Shown in pieces: positions 26,749 through 35,330 of a DNA stretch of 64,000 bases (positions within the stretch are counted from its first letter, which is position 1; every line of letters starts with the position of its first letter). The DNA is from Bacteroidota bacterium. Its GTDB lineage: Bacteria > Bacteroidota > Bacteroidia > Bacteroidales > Dysgonomonadaceae. The notes under the pieces are model-generated. The model worked only from the letters and a program-made list of their open reading frames with translations. It searched no databases and was not told the origin of the DNA. The DNA lies in contig JAEWQF010000042.1 in the NCBI GenBank assembly GCA_023399295.1, positions 27,349 through 91,348 on the forward strand, written 5' to 3'. A program made the translations under genes and the position numbers.

Positions 26749-26779
26749 AAAAAACCCGCCTGATGCTCTTCAGACGGGT
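26749..26779 (-). terminator. his attenuator terminator
   Basis: Read on the minus strand, ACCCGTCTGA (26779-26770) pairs with TCAGGCGGGT (26763-26754). The 10-bp stem has one G-U pair and a 6-nt loop, and a run of six T follows (26754-26749). It sits between the his leader peptide and hisG, 44 nt before the hisG start, so it must be conditional for the operon to be expressed. Confidence 0.85.
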
Positions 26780-26815
26780 CAATAAATATCTCGTTGGTGT
26801 TCACACATATCTATT

Positions 26816-26872
26816 TCAGCTCGCCTGATTGCAAGTATGAAAATGATGATGATGGAACCAATTTGCTTTCAT
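26816..26872 (-). CDS. hisL: histidine operon leader peptide (18 aa)
   Basis: An ATG at 26872 opens an 18-codon ORF on the minus strand, reading MKANWFHHHHFHTCNQAS and stopping with TGA at 26818-26816. Five of its 18 residues are His, four of them consecutive CAT codons. It lies about 10-20 nt downstream of a predicted transcription start and 37 nt before an intrinsic terminator in front of hisG. That is the arrangement of ribosome-mediated his attenuation known from enterobacteria. Stalling at the His codons should free the segment at 26829-26822 to act as antiterminator. Confidence 0.85.
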   Translation of the reverse strand: MKANWFHHHHFHTCNQAS

Positions 26873-26890
26873 ATTATCGTAATGATGATG

Positions 26891-26898
26891 CAAAGATA
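26891..26898 (-). promoter_or_regulatory. his operon -7 promoter element
   Basis: On the minus strand this reads TATCTTTG, an exact TAnnTTTG box. The -33 region (about 26915-26926) contains only TTTCG-like sequence, so it is weak. Transcription should begin near 26885, just before the leader-peptide ATG at 26872. Confidence 0.6.
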
Positions 26899-26899
26899 T

Positions 26900-27143
26900 A
26901 AGAATTATTTTAAACGAAAGCGAAATCTCGATTTTTTTATAAATAGTGCATGCATATCGTACCATGACGGTTATTTATATACCCTGACCTTTAGCTATAA
27001 GCTGCAGGAGGGTATAGCGCGAAACATGAATGCCAGTTTCTTGATGAGAAAAATGGGAATCACTGAATAGACAGGGCTTCCTAAAAATCATCAAAAACAG
27101 CAGAAATGGAACCTTGAATAACGTGCTATGGCGATTTTTTATG
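26900..27143. other. AT-rich intergenic region between his operon and porin gene
   Basis: I see no convincing gene here. A 77-codon plus-strand frame (26837-27070) exists, but it is antisense to the his leader, has no promoter and encodes a composition-biased peptide beginning MKMMMM; I regard it as chance. Confidence 0.5.
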
Positions 27144-27151
27144 TAAGTTTG
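27144..27151 (+). promoter_or_regulatory. putative -7 element of the porin gene
   Basis: TAAGTTTG matches TAnnTTTG, but no good -33 box is spaced correctly. If it is used, transcription starts near 27155-27159, at or next to the porin ATG (27158), giving a leaderless or almost leaderless mRNA. Confidence 0.35.
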
Positions 27152-27157
27152 CACCCG

Positions 27158-29215
27158 ATGAAAATTCAGCTGATCATATCGCTCCTGGCTGCCCTTCTTT
27201 GCTCGGGGACAGCCTTCTCGCAGGCACGTATCATAATGCCCGATTCATCACAGATCACCGGTGATCCGGATTCGCTCGATCTGTTGCCCAGCGCATCATC
27301 CCAACTGGATCATCTCATCCATGATCATGGTGCCGAAGCTGACTCGCTGCAAAAGCTGGCGCGCATGACCATCTGGCGTCTTGATGCCCGTACCGGAAAC
27401 CGCCTGCCCGCAGAGTCGGACACGCTGTTGCATAACTTCCAACACACTACGTTGCCAGACAGCTACTCTACTGCCATGGGATTTCTAGGACCACTGGGGT
27501 CGCCGGCCATCTCAAAGATCTTCTTCGACAGGGGGGAAACCGAAACTTTCCTGTTCAACAATGCCTACAGCCATTTCCTGAGTGATCCGGAAAAATTGAT
27601 TTTCGTCAATACACGCGTCCCCTACACCCGTTTGGGATATCACCGTGCAGGACCCAAACAGACACGTGAGGAACGGCTCGAGGGTCGTCTCACCTCCAAC
27701 TTCGGAAAGAGTTTGAACATCGGAATCGATGTGGATATGATCAATGCAAGAGGGTTTTATGCCGAACAGTCGGTCAAACACAACAACTTCTCTCTTTATG
27801 GCAATTACATCTCCGACAGGCTGGAGGCTCATGCCATGGCGCATATGGGGCGCATCACTCACTTTGAGAATGGCGGTATCACCGATGAACAGTTTATCAC
27901 CGATCCCAATGAGGTGGGGCAGAGTTTCACTCCTTTCGACATCCCTGTACGGTTTACCGACACCTGGAACGCGCTGAGAAACAACCGTTACTTTCTGTCG
28001 GGGCGTTACAACCTGGGTTATCGTGAGCTGCCGGAAGATTCGCTCCACAAGGGGCAGGGTCAGTTTGTGCCGGTTGCCAGCATCGGCTTTTCCACCCAGC
28101 TTACTCAGCAACATCGCCGTTTCCTCTCTTATGATACCGCCTATGTGAATGTGGAAGGGGTACGGATGCAACAGATCGACCAATTTTATGAGAACCGCCA
28201 TTACACAGGGGCGGTAGATGACAGCATTCATTTCACATCCCTGAAGAACAATGTTTCGCTTAGCCTGCGTGAGGGGTTCAAGGAGTGGGTCAAATTCGGT
28301 CTCTCCGCCTTCCTGGAGTATGACCTGCGCAACTACAGCATGCGCGATACGGTGGGGGTGGGTTATGTCTCATACCGTGAGAGTGCAGTGACCCTGGGAG
28401 GTGTACTCAACAAACAGCAGGGTGAGCATCTGTTGTTCAACCTGCGTGCCGATCTGGGGGTGCTGGGAGCCAACCTGGGAGAACTCAGGGTGATGGGTGA
28501 TCTGGTGACCGGCTTTGAAGTGGCCGGAAAGCGTACCACGCTGACAGCAGAGGCCTATCTGAAGAATCTGCGACCAAAATACCTGCAGGAGCAATACTAT
28601 TCCAAATATTTCCGATGGAACAATGATTTTGGTGACATCCGGAGGGTCTATGTCGGCGGCAAGCTTTACATCCCATTTACAAATACGACGGTGGGTGCTG
28701 GTGTAGAGAACCTGCAAAACCACATCTATTACGGTGCCGACAAGATGATCGCCCAGGAGGGTGGCAACATTCAGGTGTTGACAGCAAGGGTCGATCAGAA
28801 GCTGAAACTGGGGGTCTTTCATTGGGACAACCAACTTGTTTATCAGACATCCAGCAATCAGGAGGTCATTCCGGTCCCCACGCTGAGCCTCTACTCCAAC
28901 CTCTACCTGAAGGCAAAGATTGTGAATGAGCTCACACTGCAACTGGGGGTGGATGCCCACTATCATACCAGCTACTACGCACCAGGCTATGAACCAGCAC
29001 TGTTGCAGTTTTATAACCAGCATGAGCGTGAGATCGGTGATTATCCCATCGCGACTGTCTATGCCAATATGCACCTGAAACAGACCCGTTTCTTCCTGAT
29101 GTTTTACAACGTGGCTCCTCAGGTGTTAAAGGAGAACGACTCCTTTTCGCTGCCCGGCTATCCGGTGAACCCTTTCATCTTTAAGCTGGGACTGTCGGTT
29201 AATTTGCACAACTAA
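27158..29215 (+). CDS. putative Bacteroidota outer-membrane porin
   Basis: This 685-residue secreted protein has a signal peptide (MKIQLIISLLAALLCSGTAFSQA). A long C-terminal region of alternating polar/aromatic beta-strands ends in KLGLSVNLHN, as expected of an outer-membrane barrel. It resembles the family annotated 'putative porin' (Porin_10, PF14121), found only in Bacteroidota; the transported solute is unknown. ATG 27158 is chosen because the signal peptide begins there and a promoter-like box occupies 27144-27151, inside the longer frame from 27128. A solute-binding-like gene follows after 11 nt. Confidence 0.75.
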   Translation: MKIQLIISLLAALLCSGTAFSQARIIMPDSSQITGDPDSLDLLPSASSQLDHLIHDHGAEADSLQKLARMTIWRLDARTGNRLPAESDTLLHNFQHTTLPDSYSTAMGFLGPLGSPAISKIFFDRGETETFLFNNAYSHFLSDPEKLIFVNTRVPYTRLGYHRAGPKQTREERLEGRLTSNFGKSLNIGIDVDMINARGFYAEQSVKHNNFSLYGNYISDRLEAHAMAHMGRITHFENGGITDEQFITDPNEVGQSFTPFDIPVRFTDTWNALRNNRYFLSGRYNLGYRELPEDSLHKGQGQFVPVASIGFSTQLTQQHRRFLSYDTAYVNVEGVRMQQIDQFYENRHYTGAVDDSIHFTSLKNNVSLSLREGFKEWVKFGLSAFLEYDLRNYSMRDTVGVGYVSYRESAVTLGGVLNKQQGEHLLFNLRADLGVLGANLGELRVMGDLVTGFEVAGKRTTLTAEAYLKNLRPKYLQEQYYSKYFRWNNDFGDIRRVYVGGKLYIPFTNTTVGAGVENLQNHIYYGADKMIAQEGGNIQVLTARVDQKLKLGVFHWDNQLVYQTSSNQEVIPVPTLSLYSNLYLKAKIVNELTLQLGVDAHYHTSYYAPGYEPALLQFYNQHEREIGDYPIATVYANMHLKQTRFFLMFYNVAPQVLKENDSFSLPGYPVNPFIFKLGLSVNLHN

Positions 29216-29226
29216 ACAGATCCGTT

Positions 29227-30054
29227 TTGAAAATAAGACGCAGGTTCAATATCTATCTCTCCCTGCTGATCGCAGCCCTTGCTGCAATGATACTGCTTCA
29301 ACGTCTGTTTCGTCAGCAGGAACAGCCCACTGGAGTGCGTGACTACGAGGAGATCATCGCAACGGGTGAGATGAACGTGGTGACGGATTACAATTCAATT
29401 GGTTTTTTTGCATCCGGTGACACGGCACTCGGTTTTCAGCAGGAGATGTTGCGGGCTTTGGAACGGGAGTGGGGGGTGAAGGTCAACCTCTTTCTGGAGA
29501 ACAGTCTGGAAGAGAACCTGAGGGGGCTGCTGGAGAAACGTTACGACCTGGTGGCACGCAGCATACCGGTGAACATGGCGCTCAGGGACAGCTTCGCCTT
29601 CACCAACCCGATCACCCGCAATCGGATGGTGTTGGTGCAACGCAAGGCACTTTTCAACGAGGGGGTAGAACCCGTTCGACAGCATCTTGATCTTGCCGGG
29701 ATACAAATCGTTGTACCCGGTGGAGCACAGGCTATCATGCGGTTGAACAATCTGTCACACGAGATTGGCGATACCATCTTGATCCGGGAGGATCCACTGT
29801 ACGAAACAGAACAGCTTGTGATGATGGTGGCTTCGGGTGACATTGATTATACCGTTTGTGACAAGCAGTTGGCATTGCGATTGTCTGAAGAGCTACCTGA
29901 GATAGATATTGAGACTGAACTAAGCTTTACCCAGCTTGAATCATGGGCCATCAACAGGGAGGCACCCGTGTTGCTGGACAGCCTCAACAGCTGGCTGAGC
30001 CGCTTCAGGGAGACAGAACTGTTCAATCGGATTTACAGCAATTATTATGAGTAA
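29227..30054 (+). CDS. membrane-anchored solute-binding-like protein (SBP family 3 fold)
   Basis: The 275-residue protein has an N-terminal anchor or signal (about 8-24, YLSLLIAALAAMILL) followed by a periplasmic-binding-protein fold: MNVVTDYNSIGFF, GFQQEMLRALEREWGVKVNLF, FAFTNPITRNRMVLVQRK. It resembles the N-terminal half of MltF but has no lytic transglycosylase domain. No permease or ATPase is next to it. The start is TTG at 29227, the only codon that keeps the anchor intact. It is probably co-transcribed with the porin; the ligand is unknown. Confidence 0.7.
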   Translation: MKIRRRFNIYLSLLIAALAAMILLQRLFRQQEQPTGVRDYEEIIATGEMNVVTDYNSIGFFASGDTALGFQQEMLRALEREWGVKVNLFLENSLEENLRGLLEKRYDLVARSIPVNMALRDSFAFTNPITRNRMVLVQRKALFNEGVEPVRQHLDLAGIQIVVPGGAQAIMRLNNLSHEIGDTILIREDPLYETEQLVMMVASGDIDYTVCDKQLALRLSEELPEIDIETELSFTQLESWAINREAPVLLDSLNSWLSRFRETELFNRIYSNYYE

Positions 30055-30078
30055 CGCGACGCGATGGTTGAAAACGAC

Positions 30079-30109
30079 AAAAAGCCGGATTCATTGAATC
30101 CGGCTTTTT
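30079..30109. terminator. bidirectional terminator
   Basis: AGCCGGATTC (30083-30092) pairs with GAATCCGGCT (30096-30105) over an ATT loop, with five A before and five T after the stem. It can end both the porin/SBP transcript and the convergent Spy-like gene. Confidence 0.9.
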
Positions 30110-30130
30110 CTCATTTACTATCAAGGTGTC

Positions 30131-30592
30131 CTATTGCTGACTTCTGCGGGTGTTTGGGCGACCACTGCGATTGGCATCCTGCATCCTCTTTTGTCTTTCG
30201 TTGCGGTAGCTTTTCCACTGCTCCAGCTTCACCTTACCGATGATTGTCTCCAATTCGGCATCATTCTCTGCCATTGCTTTCTCACGCAGCTTGGCCATCT
30301 CTTCACGGCGTGTTTCGCGATCCTGCATCACCTGTTCGCTTTTTTCACGTTGTAGTTTCAACTGTGCGGCTCTTAGGGCATCCTGTTTTTCAAACAATGC
30401 TTCCACCTTTGCTTTCTGCTCATCACTCAACTCCAACTGTTTGGCCATGTTCTCCGCTCTGTTTTTTGCGGTCCATCGCTGCTCTACCTGTGTGGAACGA
30501 CCAATTCTGTTGTTCTCATTCCTGTTTTGGGCAGTAAGTGAAAAGGTGATTGCGAAAATGGCAACGAATGCCAATGAAACTGTTTTTTTCAT
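30131..30592 (-). CDS. small periplasmic helical protein, Spy/CpxP-like (DUF4890 type)
   Basis: This 153-residue protein has a signal peptide (1-22, ending FSLTAQ). The mature part is highly charged and helical, with LELSDEQKAKVEALFEKQDALRA, a motif like the LTxxQ repeats of Spy/CpxP chaperones, and a basic C-terminus (NRSGRPNTRRSQQ). A role as a periplasmic chaperone or stress protein is inferred from this likeness. Its promoter is TTTG (30681-30678) and TATCTTTG (30655-30648) on the minus strand, 22 nt apart. Confidence 0.7.
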   Translation of the reverse strand: MKKTVSLAFVAIFAITFSLTAQNRNENNRIGRSTQVEQRWTAKNRAENMAKQLELSDEQKAKVEALFEKQDALRAAQLKLQREKSEQVMQDRETRREEMAKLREKAMAENDAELETIIGKVKLEQWKSYRNERQKRMQDANRSGRPNTRRSQQ

Positions 30593-30816
30593 ATCCGTAC
30601 ATTTTTTTTAATGGGTGAATGAATAATGTTTACGATCCTCTGACACCCAAAGATAGGAATAAGTTTAATCGCCATCACAAAGGTTTATGCTGTTTTAGAA
30701 GGGTTAACATGCAATAATAGAGATCTATATGGATCCAATGTGACTGTTTGTCGGATCATCATTCAGGTTGATCGATAAAAACGACCGGTTGGTCTATTGT
30801 TCAATTTTCAAGGCTG

Positions 30817-30850
30817 TTTGGCTCTTTATTCACGAATAAAACTATCTTTG
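30817..30850 (+). promoter_or_regulatory. promoter of the PH-domain gene
   Basis: TTTG at 30817-30820 and TATCTTTG at 30843-30850 are 22 nt apart. The rest of the 279-nt divergent gap (30593-30871) holds only this promoter and the Spy-like gene's promoter. Confidence 0.55.
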
Positions 30851-30871
30851 TATCCGTAACGACTGGAGATC

Positions 30872-31285
30872 ATGGATAAGAAATACAAAGCTGATAATGG
30901 CGTTGGCAATGCCTTATGGGGTGTGGCAGCAGTGATGTTACTGGCAGTGTTACTCTATCGCCTGATCAATGGGGGTGTTGTATGGAACCTGATCATCTAT
31001 CTGTCATTTACCATCTTCTTTATGCTCTCAGTCACCATCAGGGAGTACGCAGTCACTGAGTCCAACTTCCTGGAGATACGCTTCCTGCTGAGGATCCTCA
31101 CCCGAAACAGAAGAATAGCCATCGGCGATATTGTATCACTGAAGAAGCTAGCTCCAAACCAACTTCGCATTGAAAAGGTACGCGGTTTTGAGGTACTGCG
31201 GGTGAAACCCACCGATATCGATGCATTGATTGCCATCCTGAGGGAACGTAACCCACGGATCATCGTTGCCGGCGAGAGTGATTAG
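30872..31285 (+). CDS. small membrane protein with bacterial PH-like domain
   Basis: In this 137-residue protein, two hydrophobic helices (about 14-30 and 36-58) are followed by a beta-rich domain (VTESNFLEIRFLLR, IAIGDIVSLKKL, VLRVKPTDIDALIAILRERNP). This matches the bPH_6/PH-domain family of short membrane proteins. The function is unknown. It stands alone behind its own promoter. Confidence 0.65.
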   Translation: MDKKYKADNGVGNALWGVAAVMLLAVLLYRLINGGVVWNLIIYLSFTIFFMLSVTIREYAVTESNFLEIRFLLRILTRNRRIAIGDIVSLKKLAPNQLRIEKVRGFEVLRVKPTDIDALIAILRERNPRIIVAGESD

Positions 31286-31327
31286 TTGCGATCCTCCCGC
31301 GGCGGAACCAATCTGATACGGCAATCG

Positions 31328-32104
31328 CTACACAGCAAAAAAGTGTTCCAGCTCTTTGAGTGTCTCCTCTCCGGTAGAGATGTCTCTTACAATCAACCCT
31401 TTTTCAAGTACCACGATCCGTTCACATACCTCCGTCACATGATTCAGGTCATGACTGGAAATCAGCATGGTCATGTTGCGGGTTCTCTTGTACTCATTGA
31501 GCATTCGTTTCAGGCGAATCTGTGAGGAGGGGTCGAGTGCCGTGAAAGGTTCATCGAGGATCAGGATTTGTGGATCACCCAGCAGGGCTGCTGCAATGCC
31601 TGTTTTTTTCTGGTTCCCTTTCGATAAGTCGCGTATCAGCTTGCCTGAACCCACTATCTCACCGTTGAAGAACTCCTTCATCGATTCCAGGAATGTTGCC
31701 AGGTCGCCATCCGATTTGTTGTAGAGCTTCGCTGTGAAAGCAAGATACTCATCCGGAGTAAGAAAATCGATCAGAAACCCTTCGTCGAGGAAAGACCCCA
31801 CCTTGTACTTCCACCCATCGTGACGTGCTACCCGCTCACCCTCAATGATGACCTCCCCTGAGGATGCTTCAATCAGGTCGAGGATGAGTCTGAAGAAAGT
31901 AGTTTTTCCGGCGCCATTGTTTCCTACCAGGCCGAAGCTTTCTCCGTTGTGGATCCCCACGAATGGGATGTTCAGCACAGTGATGCCTCCATAAATTTTT
32001 TTCAGATTGGTTGCTGTGATGATCATCGTGGCGAGGTCATCCTGTAAGGCTGCTGTGGGAGGCAGATCAGGAGAGAGTGGAGTGGACAGTTCATTTGTTT
32101 GCAT
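31328..32104 (-). CDS. ABC transporter ATP-binding protein
   Basis: This 258-residue ATPase has Walker A GNNGAGKTTFF, the signature segment LSKGNQKKTGIAAALLGDPQ, Walker B ILILDEP and the H-loop LISSHDL. Its best partner is the DUF5687 membrane protein 53 nt upstream, together making an ABC-2-like exporter. The first 26 residues (to LATM) are not typical; an ATG at 32026 would give the usual start MIITATNLKKIYGG. Confidence 0.9.
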   Translation of the reverse strand: MQTNELSTPLSPDLPPTAALQDDLATMIITATNLKKIYGGITVLNIPFVGIHNGESFGLVGNNGAGKTTFFRLILDLIEASSGEVIIEGERVARHDGWKYKVGSFLDEGFLIDFLTPDEYLAFTAKLYNKSDGDLATFLESMKEFFNGEIVGSGKLIRDLSKGNQKKTGIAAALLGDPQILILDEPFTALDPSSQIRLKRMLNEYKRTRNMTMLISSHDLNHVTEVCERIVVLEKGLIVRDISTGEETLKELEHFFAV

Positions 32105-32157
32105 GTGATAGGTTATTTCGTTGAATGATTCAATTACATAAAGAGGAAAGAAACAGT

Positions 32158-33639
32158 TTACTCCTTGTTCCGGAAACCGGAGCAGAGTGCGTATTTTCTG
32201 TTTAGAAATTGCTTTTCTGTTATCTTTATCAATGGTTCGCGGAAGAGGATGCCTCCCAGACCCAGTAGGGAGAGGATGATCAGTGCAATGTGACTGGCTG
32301 AAAAGAGGGAGAAGAGGCTTACAAGCAGGATAGGGACCAGCAGCGAGGGAATCATCACAATGAAATTCTTATAGCTCACTCCCTGCATGTTCATCGAAGA
32401 GCCTTTTGCGAGCTCCAGTCGTTTGGTGTTAAAGCTGGCACTGAAGAGATAGATATGAATGTTGACGCCGGCATTGTATAAGAATGCTGCTATATGAATG
32501 GCGATGATCTGTGTGCCGAAAAGAAAATAGGGTGTGGTGGCAATAAACGAGACGATGCAGAGTCCCAACATCAGGTAATAATTGGCATGAATGTAGGTGG
32601 TTGTTTTGATGTTGCGGGTCATCAGGAAGTCGAAATGGGAGCCGTCCCAGTTGATGATCCACTGGCCAAATATCAGCATGCCGGTACCAGTAAGAAAAAT
32701 AGCCACAAAGAGCAACCAGCCGGGACTCTCCTTGTAGACGGGGTTGGTATAGAAAATCAACCCGTACAGCAGGAAGAAGAGTGCGGTGTAGAGTGTGTTC
32801 CTTGTTCGTTTGTGACGCATCACCAGTTTCATCACCAGTGAGATCAGTTCACCGATATTTCCGAATCGTTCCATAAAGGAGAACCGTCTGGTGTCGGTCT
32901 GTCGCCATGTTTTCTTCTTCTCGAACGACTCGGGATAGTAGTTGCGGGCAAAGTAGAGCCGGTTGAGCCAAAAGGCGCCGAAAGGAAGCAGCCAGGCAGC
33001 CATCCAGAGCAGCGATGTCCGGGTCATCATCCCAAAGAGCTGGCCCGATAAACTGAAAAGGGAGAGGATCCCGAAATATTCGAGCAGCGCCGGCACTCCT
33101 GCCACAACAAGCAGAAGAACCATGCCGATGAGCAGGTTGCTGAACTGTCGTTTCATCAGGGGAGCCAACAGTGTGTTGCATGCAATCAGTGGGAGCACCG
33201 AGAGGATGAAACGAAATGCACCTGCCACCCCATATTCGGGATAGATGCCGCTGATCGCAAAGGGGATCACGAAGCAGAGTGTCAGGTAGTTGATCGGGTT
33301 GAGCAATGGTTTCAGCAAAAGATAATTGAGAAGTGACTTTCTTTTTATCGGCAGCACCTGGTAGGCCTGCAGGTTGATCCTGCTCAAGGGCTGCATCAGG
33401 TATCGGAAGAAGAGCAGTGCGATTGCCGAGTAGAGGAGGCCCCCGTGAAACAGGTCAGCCGGAGCCATGTCTGGTGCTACCTCTGCCAGTATGCGCGGCA
33501 ACATGAACCCCAACAACACGAAGAGTGCAACAAAATAGAGGGCCGTCAATCCCATGAAGATGGTAACTGCCAGGTTGCGGTAAAAACCCGGCGAGCGTCT
33601 GTTCTCCAGCCAGTAGTGTTTGAATAGAATGGTAAGCAT
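32158..33639 (-). CDS. DUF5687 family membrane protein (ABC permease-like)
   Basis: The 493-residue protein has about twelve hydrophobic segments and few charged loops, and begins MLTILFKHYWLENRRSPGFYRN. It is recognisable as the Bacteroidota DUF5687 family, which normally accompanies a single ABC ATPase, as here. The substrate is unknown. It starts 14 nt after the HerA-like gene stop, so all three genes may be one transcript. Confidence 0.8.
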   Translation of the reverse strand: MLTILFKHYWLENRRSPGFYRNLAVTIFMGLTALYFVALFVLLGFMLPRILAEVAPDMAPADLFHGGLLYSAIALLFFRYLMQPLSRINLQAYQVLPIKRKSLLNYLLLKPLLNPINYLTLCFVIPFAISGIYPEYGVAGAFRFILSVLPLIACNTLLAPLMKRQFSNLLIGMVLLLVVAGVPALLEYFGILSLFSLSGQLFGMMTRTSLLWMAAWLLPFGAFWLNRLYFARNYYPESFEKKKTWRQTDTRRFSFMERFGNIGELISLVMKLVMRHKRTRNTLYTALFFLLYGLIFYTNPVYKESPGWLLFVAIFLTGTGMLIFGQWIINWDGSHFDFLMTRNIKTTTYIHANYYLMLGLCIVSFIATTPYFLFGTQIIAIHIAAFLYNAGVNIHIYLFSASFNTKRLELAKGSSMNMQGVSYKNFIVMIPSLLVPILLVSLFSLFSASHIALIILSLLGLGGILFREPLIKITEKQFLNRKYALCSGFRNKE

Positions 33640-33653
33640 TGAATCAATCTTTT

Positions 33654-35192
33654 TTATTTTTTTCCAAAGAGGGCACCCAACAGACTGCGGGTGAGGGTGC
33701 GTCCCAGCTGGTTGGTGATCTGTCGCTTGGCGCTCTTACCCACCTGATCCAACATCTCACCCAGGATGCCCTGATCCGCCTTGCGTTGTCGCTCAGCAGC
33801 ACGTCGGGAACGTTCAGCCTCAAGTGCCGCCTTCTGCTCCTCCTTCTGGCGGCGGATGCGTTCTTTCTCCTCTTCCGCCTGAAGCCGCTCCTCCTCCAGC
33901 AGCTCCTGCTTCTGTGAGAGGATCTCGAAGGCCGACTCGCGGTCGATGAGCTTCTCGTAGACACCATAGATCAGTGAACCACGCAGCAGCTGGTCTCTCT
34001 CGCCCACAGTGATGGGACCGATCTGTCCCTGGGGAGGCAGGATATTGGCCCGTTCTACCATCTGGGGTGCTCCTTTCTCATTGAGGAACGACACCAGCGC
34101 CTCACCGGTATTGAGTTGCGTGATTGCTTCCTCCGTACTGAAGGCGGGGTTGGCACGGAAGGTGTTGGCTGCAACCCTCACCGCTTTCTGGTCGTTGGGG
34201 GTATAGGCACGCAGGGCGTGCTGCACCCTGTTACCCAGTTGGCCCAGTATGCTCTCCGGGATGTCGGCGGGGTTCTGTGTGCAGAAGTAGACACCTACCC
34301 CTTTCGAACGGATCAGGCGTACGATCTGTTCCACCTTTTCCAGCAGGGAGGAGGGCATGTCGTTGAAGAGCAGGTGGGCTTCGTCGAAGAAGAAGACCAG
34401 CTTCGGTTTATCCAGGTCACCCACCTCAGGAAGTGTCTCATAGAGGTCGTCCAGCAGCCAAAGCAGGAAGGTGGTGTAAACGCGGGGTGCGTTCATCAGC
34501 TTGTCAGCAGCCAGGATGTTGATCACCCCCTTGCCCTGTTCTGTCTGGATGAAGTCGGTGATCTCCAGCTCGGGTTCACCAAAGAAATTGTGGGCACCTT
34601 CACTTTCGAGTCGCAGCAGGCTGCGTTGGATGGCACCGATGCTGGCCGGTGAGATGTTGCCATAACGGGTGGTAAACGCTGTGCGGTTGTCACCGATGAA
34701 CTGAATCATCTTCTGCAGATCTTTCAGGTCGATCAGCAACAGGTTGTTGTCATCGGCAATGCGAAATGCCATCGAGAGGATCGCACCTTGTGTTTCATTC
34801 AGATTGAGCAGTCGCTCCAGCAGCAGCGGTCCCATCGCAGTGACAGTGGTACGCACCGGATGTCCCTGTTCACCGAATACATCCCAGAAGCGCACCGGAA
34901 AAGGCTTGTAGTCAAAACCTTTCTCTTTGAGTCCATATTGTTCGACACGCATGGTGACACTCTCCTTGTTGCCGCCAATCCTGGCAACTCCGGAGAGGTC
35001 GCCTTTCATATCGGCTGCAAAGACGGGTACACCCATTTCACTGAAGGTTTCAGTCAGGGTTTGCAGGGTGACGGTCTTGCCAGTACCGGTTGCACCGGTT
35101 ATCAGGCCGTGGCGATTGGCCATTTTGGGTATCAGGCATACTTCCGCATTGTCGCTAATGGCAATGAATGCACGTTGGCTGTTGTCGAACAT
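33654..35192 (-). CDS. HerA-like ATPase (DUF853 family)
   Basis: This 512-residue FtsK/HerA-superfamily ATPase has Walker A GATGTGKTVTL (Lys39, Thr40), Walker B KLVFFFDEAHLL, and VYFCTQNPADIPESILGQLGNRVQHALR with a sensor/Arg-finger region. About 60 residues near 410-480 form a strongly charged coiled coil (ERLQAEEEKERIRRQKEE). These proteins occur alone in many bacteria and are called putative helicases; the physiological role is not established. A TACCTTTG promoter box lies at 35231-35224 on the minus strand. Confidence 0.88.
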   Translation of the reverse strand: MFDNSQRAFIAISDNAEVCLIPKMANRHGLITGATGTGKTVTLQTLTETFSEMGVPVFAADMKGDLSGVARIGGNKESVTMRVEQYGLKEKGFDYKPFPVRFWDVFGEQGHPVRTTVTAMGPLLLERLLNLNETQGAILSMAFRIADDNNLLLIDLKDLQKMIQFIGDNRTAFTTRYGNISPASIGAIQRSLLRLESEGAHNFFGEPELEITDFIQTEQGKGVINILAADKLMNAPRVYTTFLLWLLDDLYETLPEVGDLDKPKLVFFFDEAHLLFNDMPSSLLEKVEQIVRLIRSKGVGVYFCTQNPADIPESILGQLGNRVQHALRAYTPNDQKAVRVAANTFRANPAFSTEEAITQLNTGEALVSFLNEKGAPQMVERANILPPQGQIGPITVGERDQLLRGSLIYGVYEKLIDRESAFEILSQKQELLEEERLQAEEEKERIRRQKEEQKAALEAERSRRAAERQRKADQGILGEMLDQVGKSAKRQITNQLGRTLTRSLLGALFGKK

Positions 35193-35272
35193 ACTGGTCT
35201 GATTGTTTGGTTTCTGTACAAGGCAAAGGTAAACATTTTTTTAGTTTTGTTGTGTTGGTGGTTAAATGATAT

Positions 35273-35304
35273 TTTGTATCCTATCATTTTTTCCTTTATC
35301 TTTA
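35273..35304 (+). promoter_or_regulatory. promoter of the secreted unknown protein gene
   Basis: TTTG at 35273-35276 and TATCTTTA at 35297-35304 are 20 nt apart. The last base of the -7 element differs from consensus. Confidence 0.45.
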
Positions 35305-35330
35305 GCGCAGTAATTAAAAATTCTAATTCG

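Noticed and set aside
26706..26804. 33-codon N-terminal extension of hisG
   Set aside because: The frame is open, but it runs through the attenuator terminator and the hisG family starts at MEKIKIA.
26837..27070. 77-codon plus-strand frame beginning MKMMMM
   Set aside because: Its repeated ATG codons are the reverse complement of the CAT (His) codons of the his leader peptide. It has no promoter and no family resemblance.
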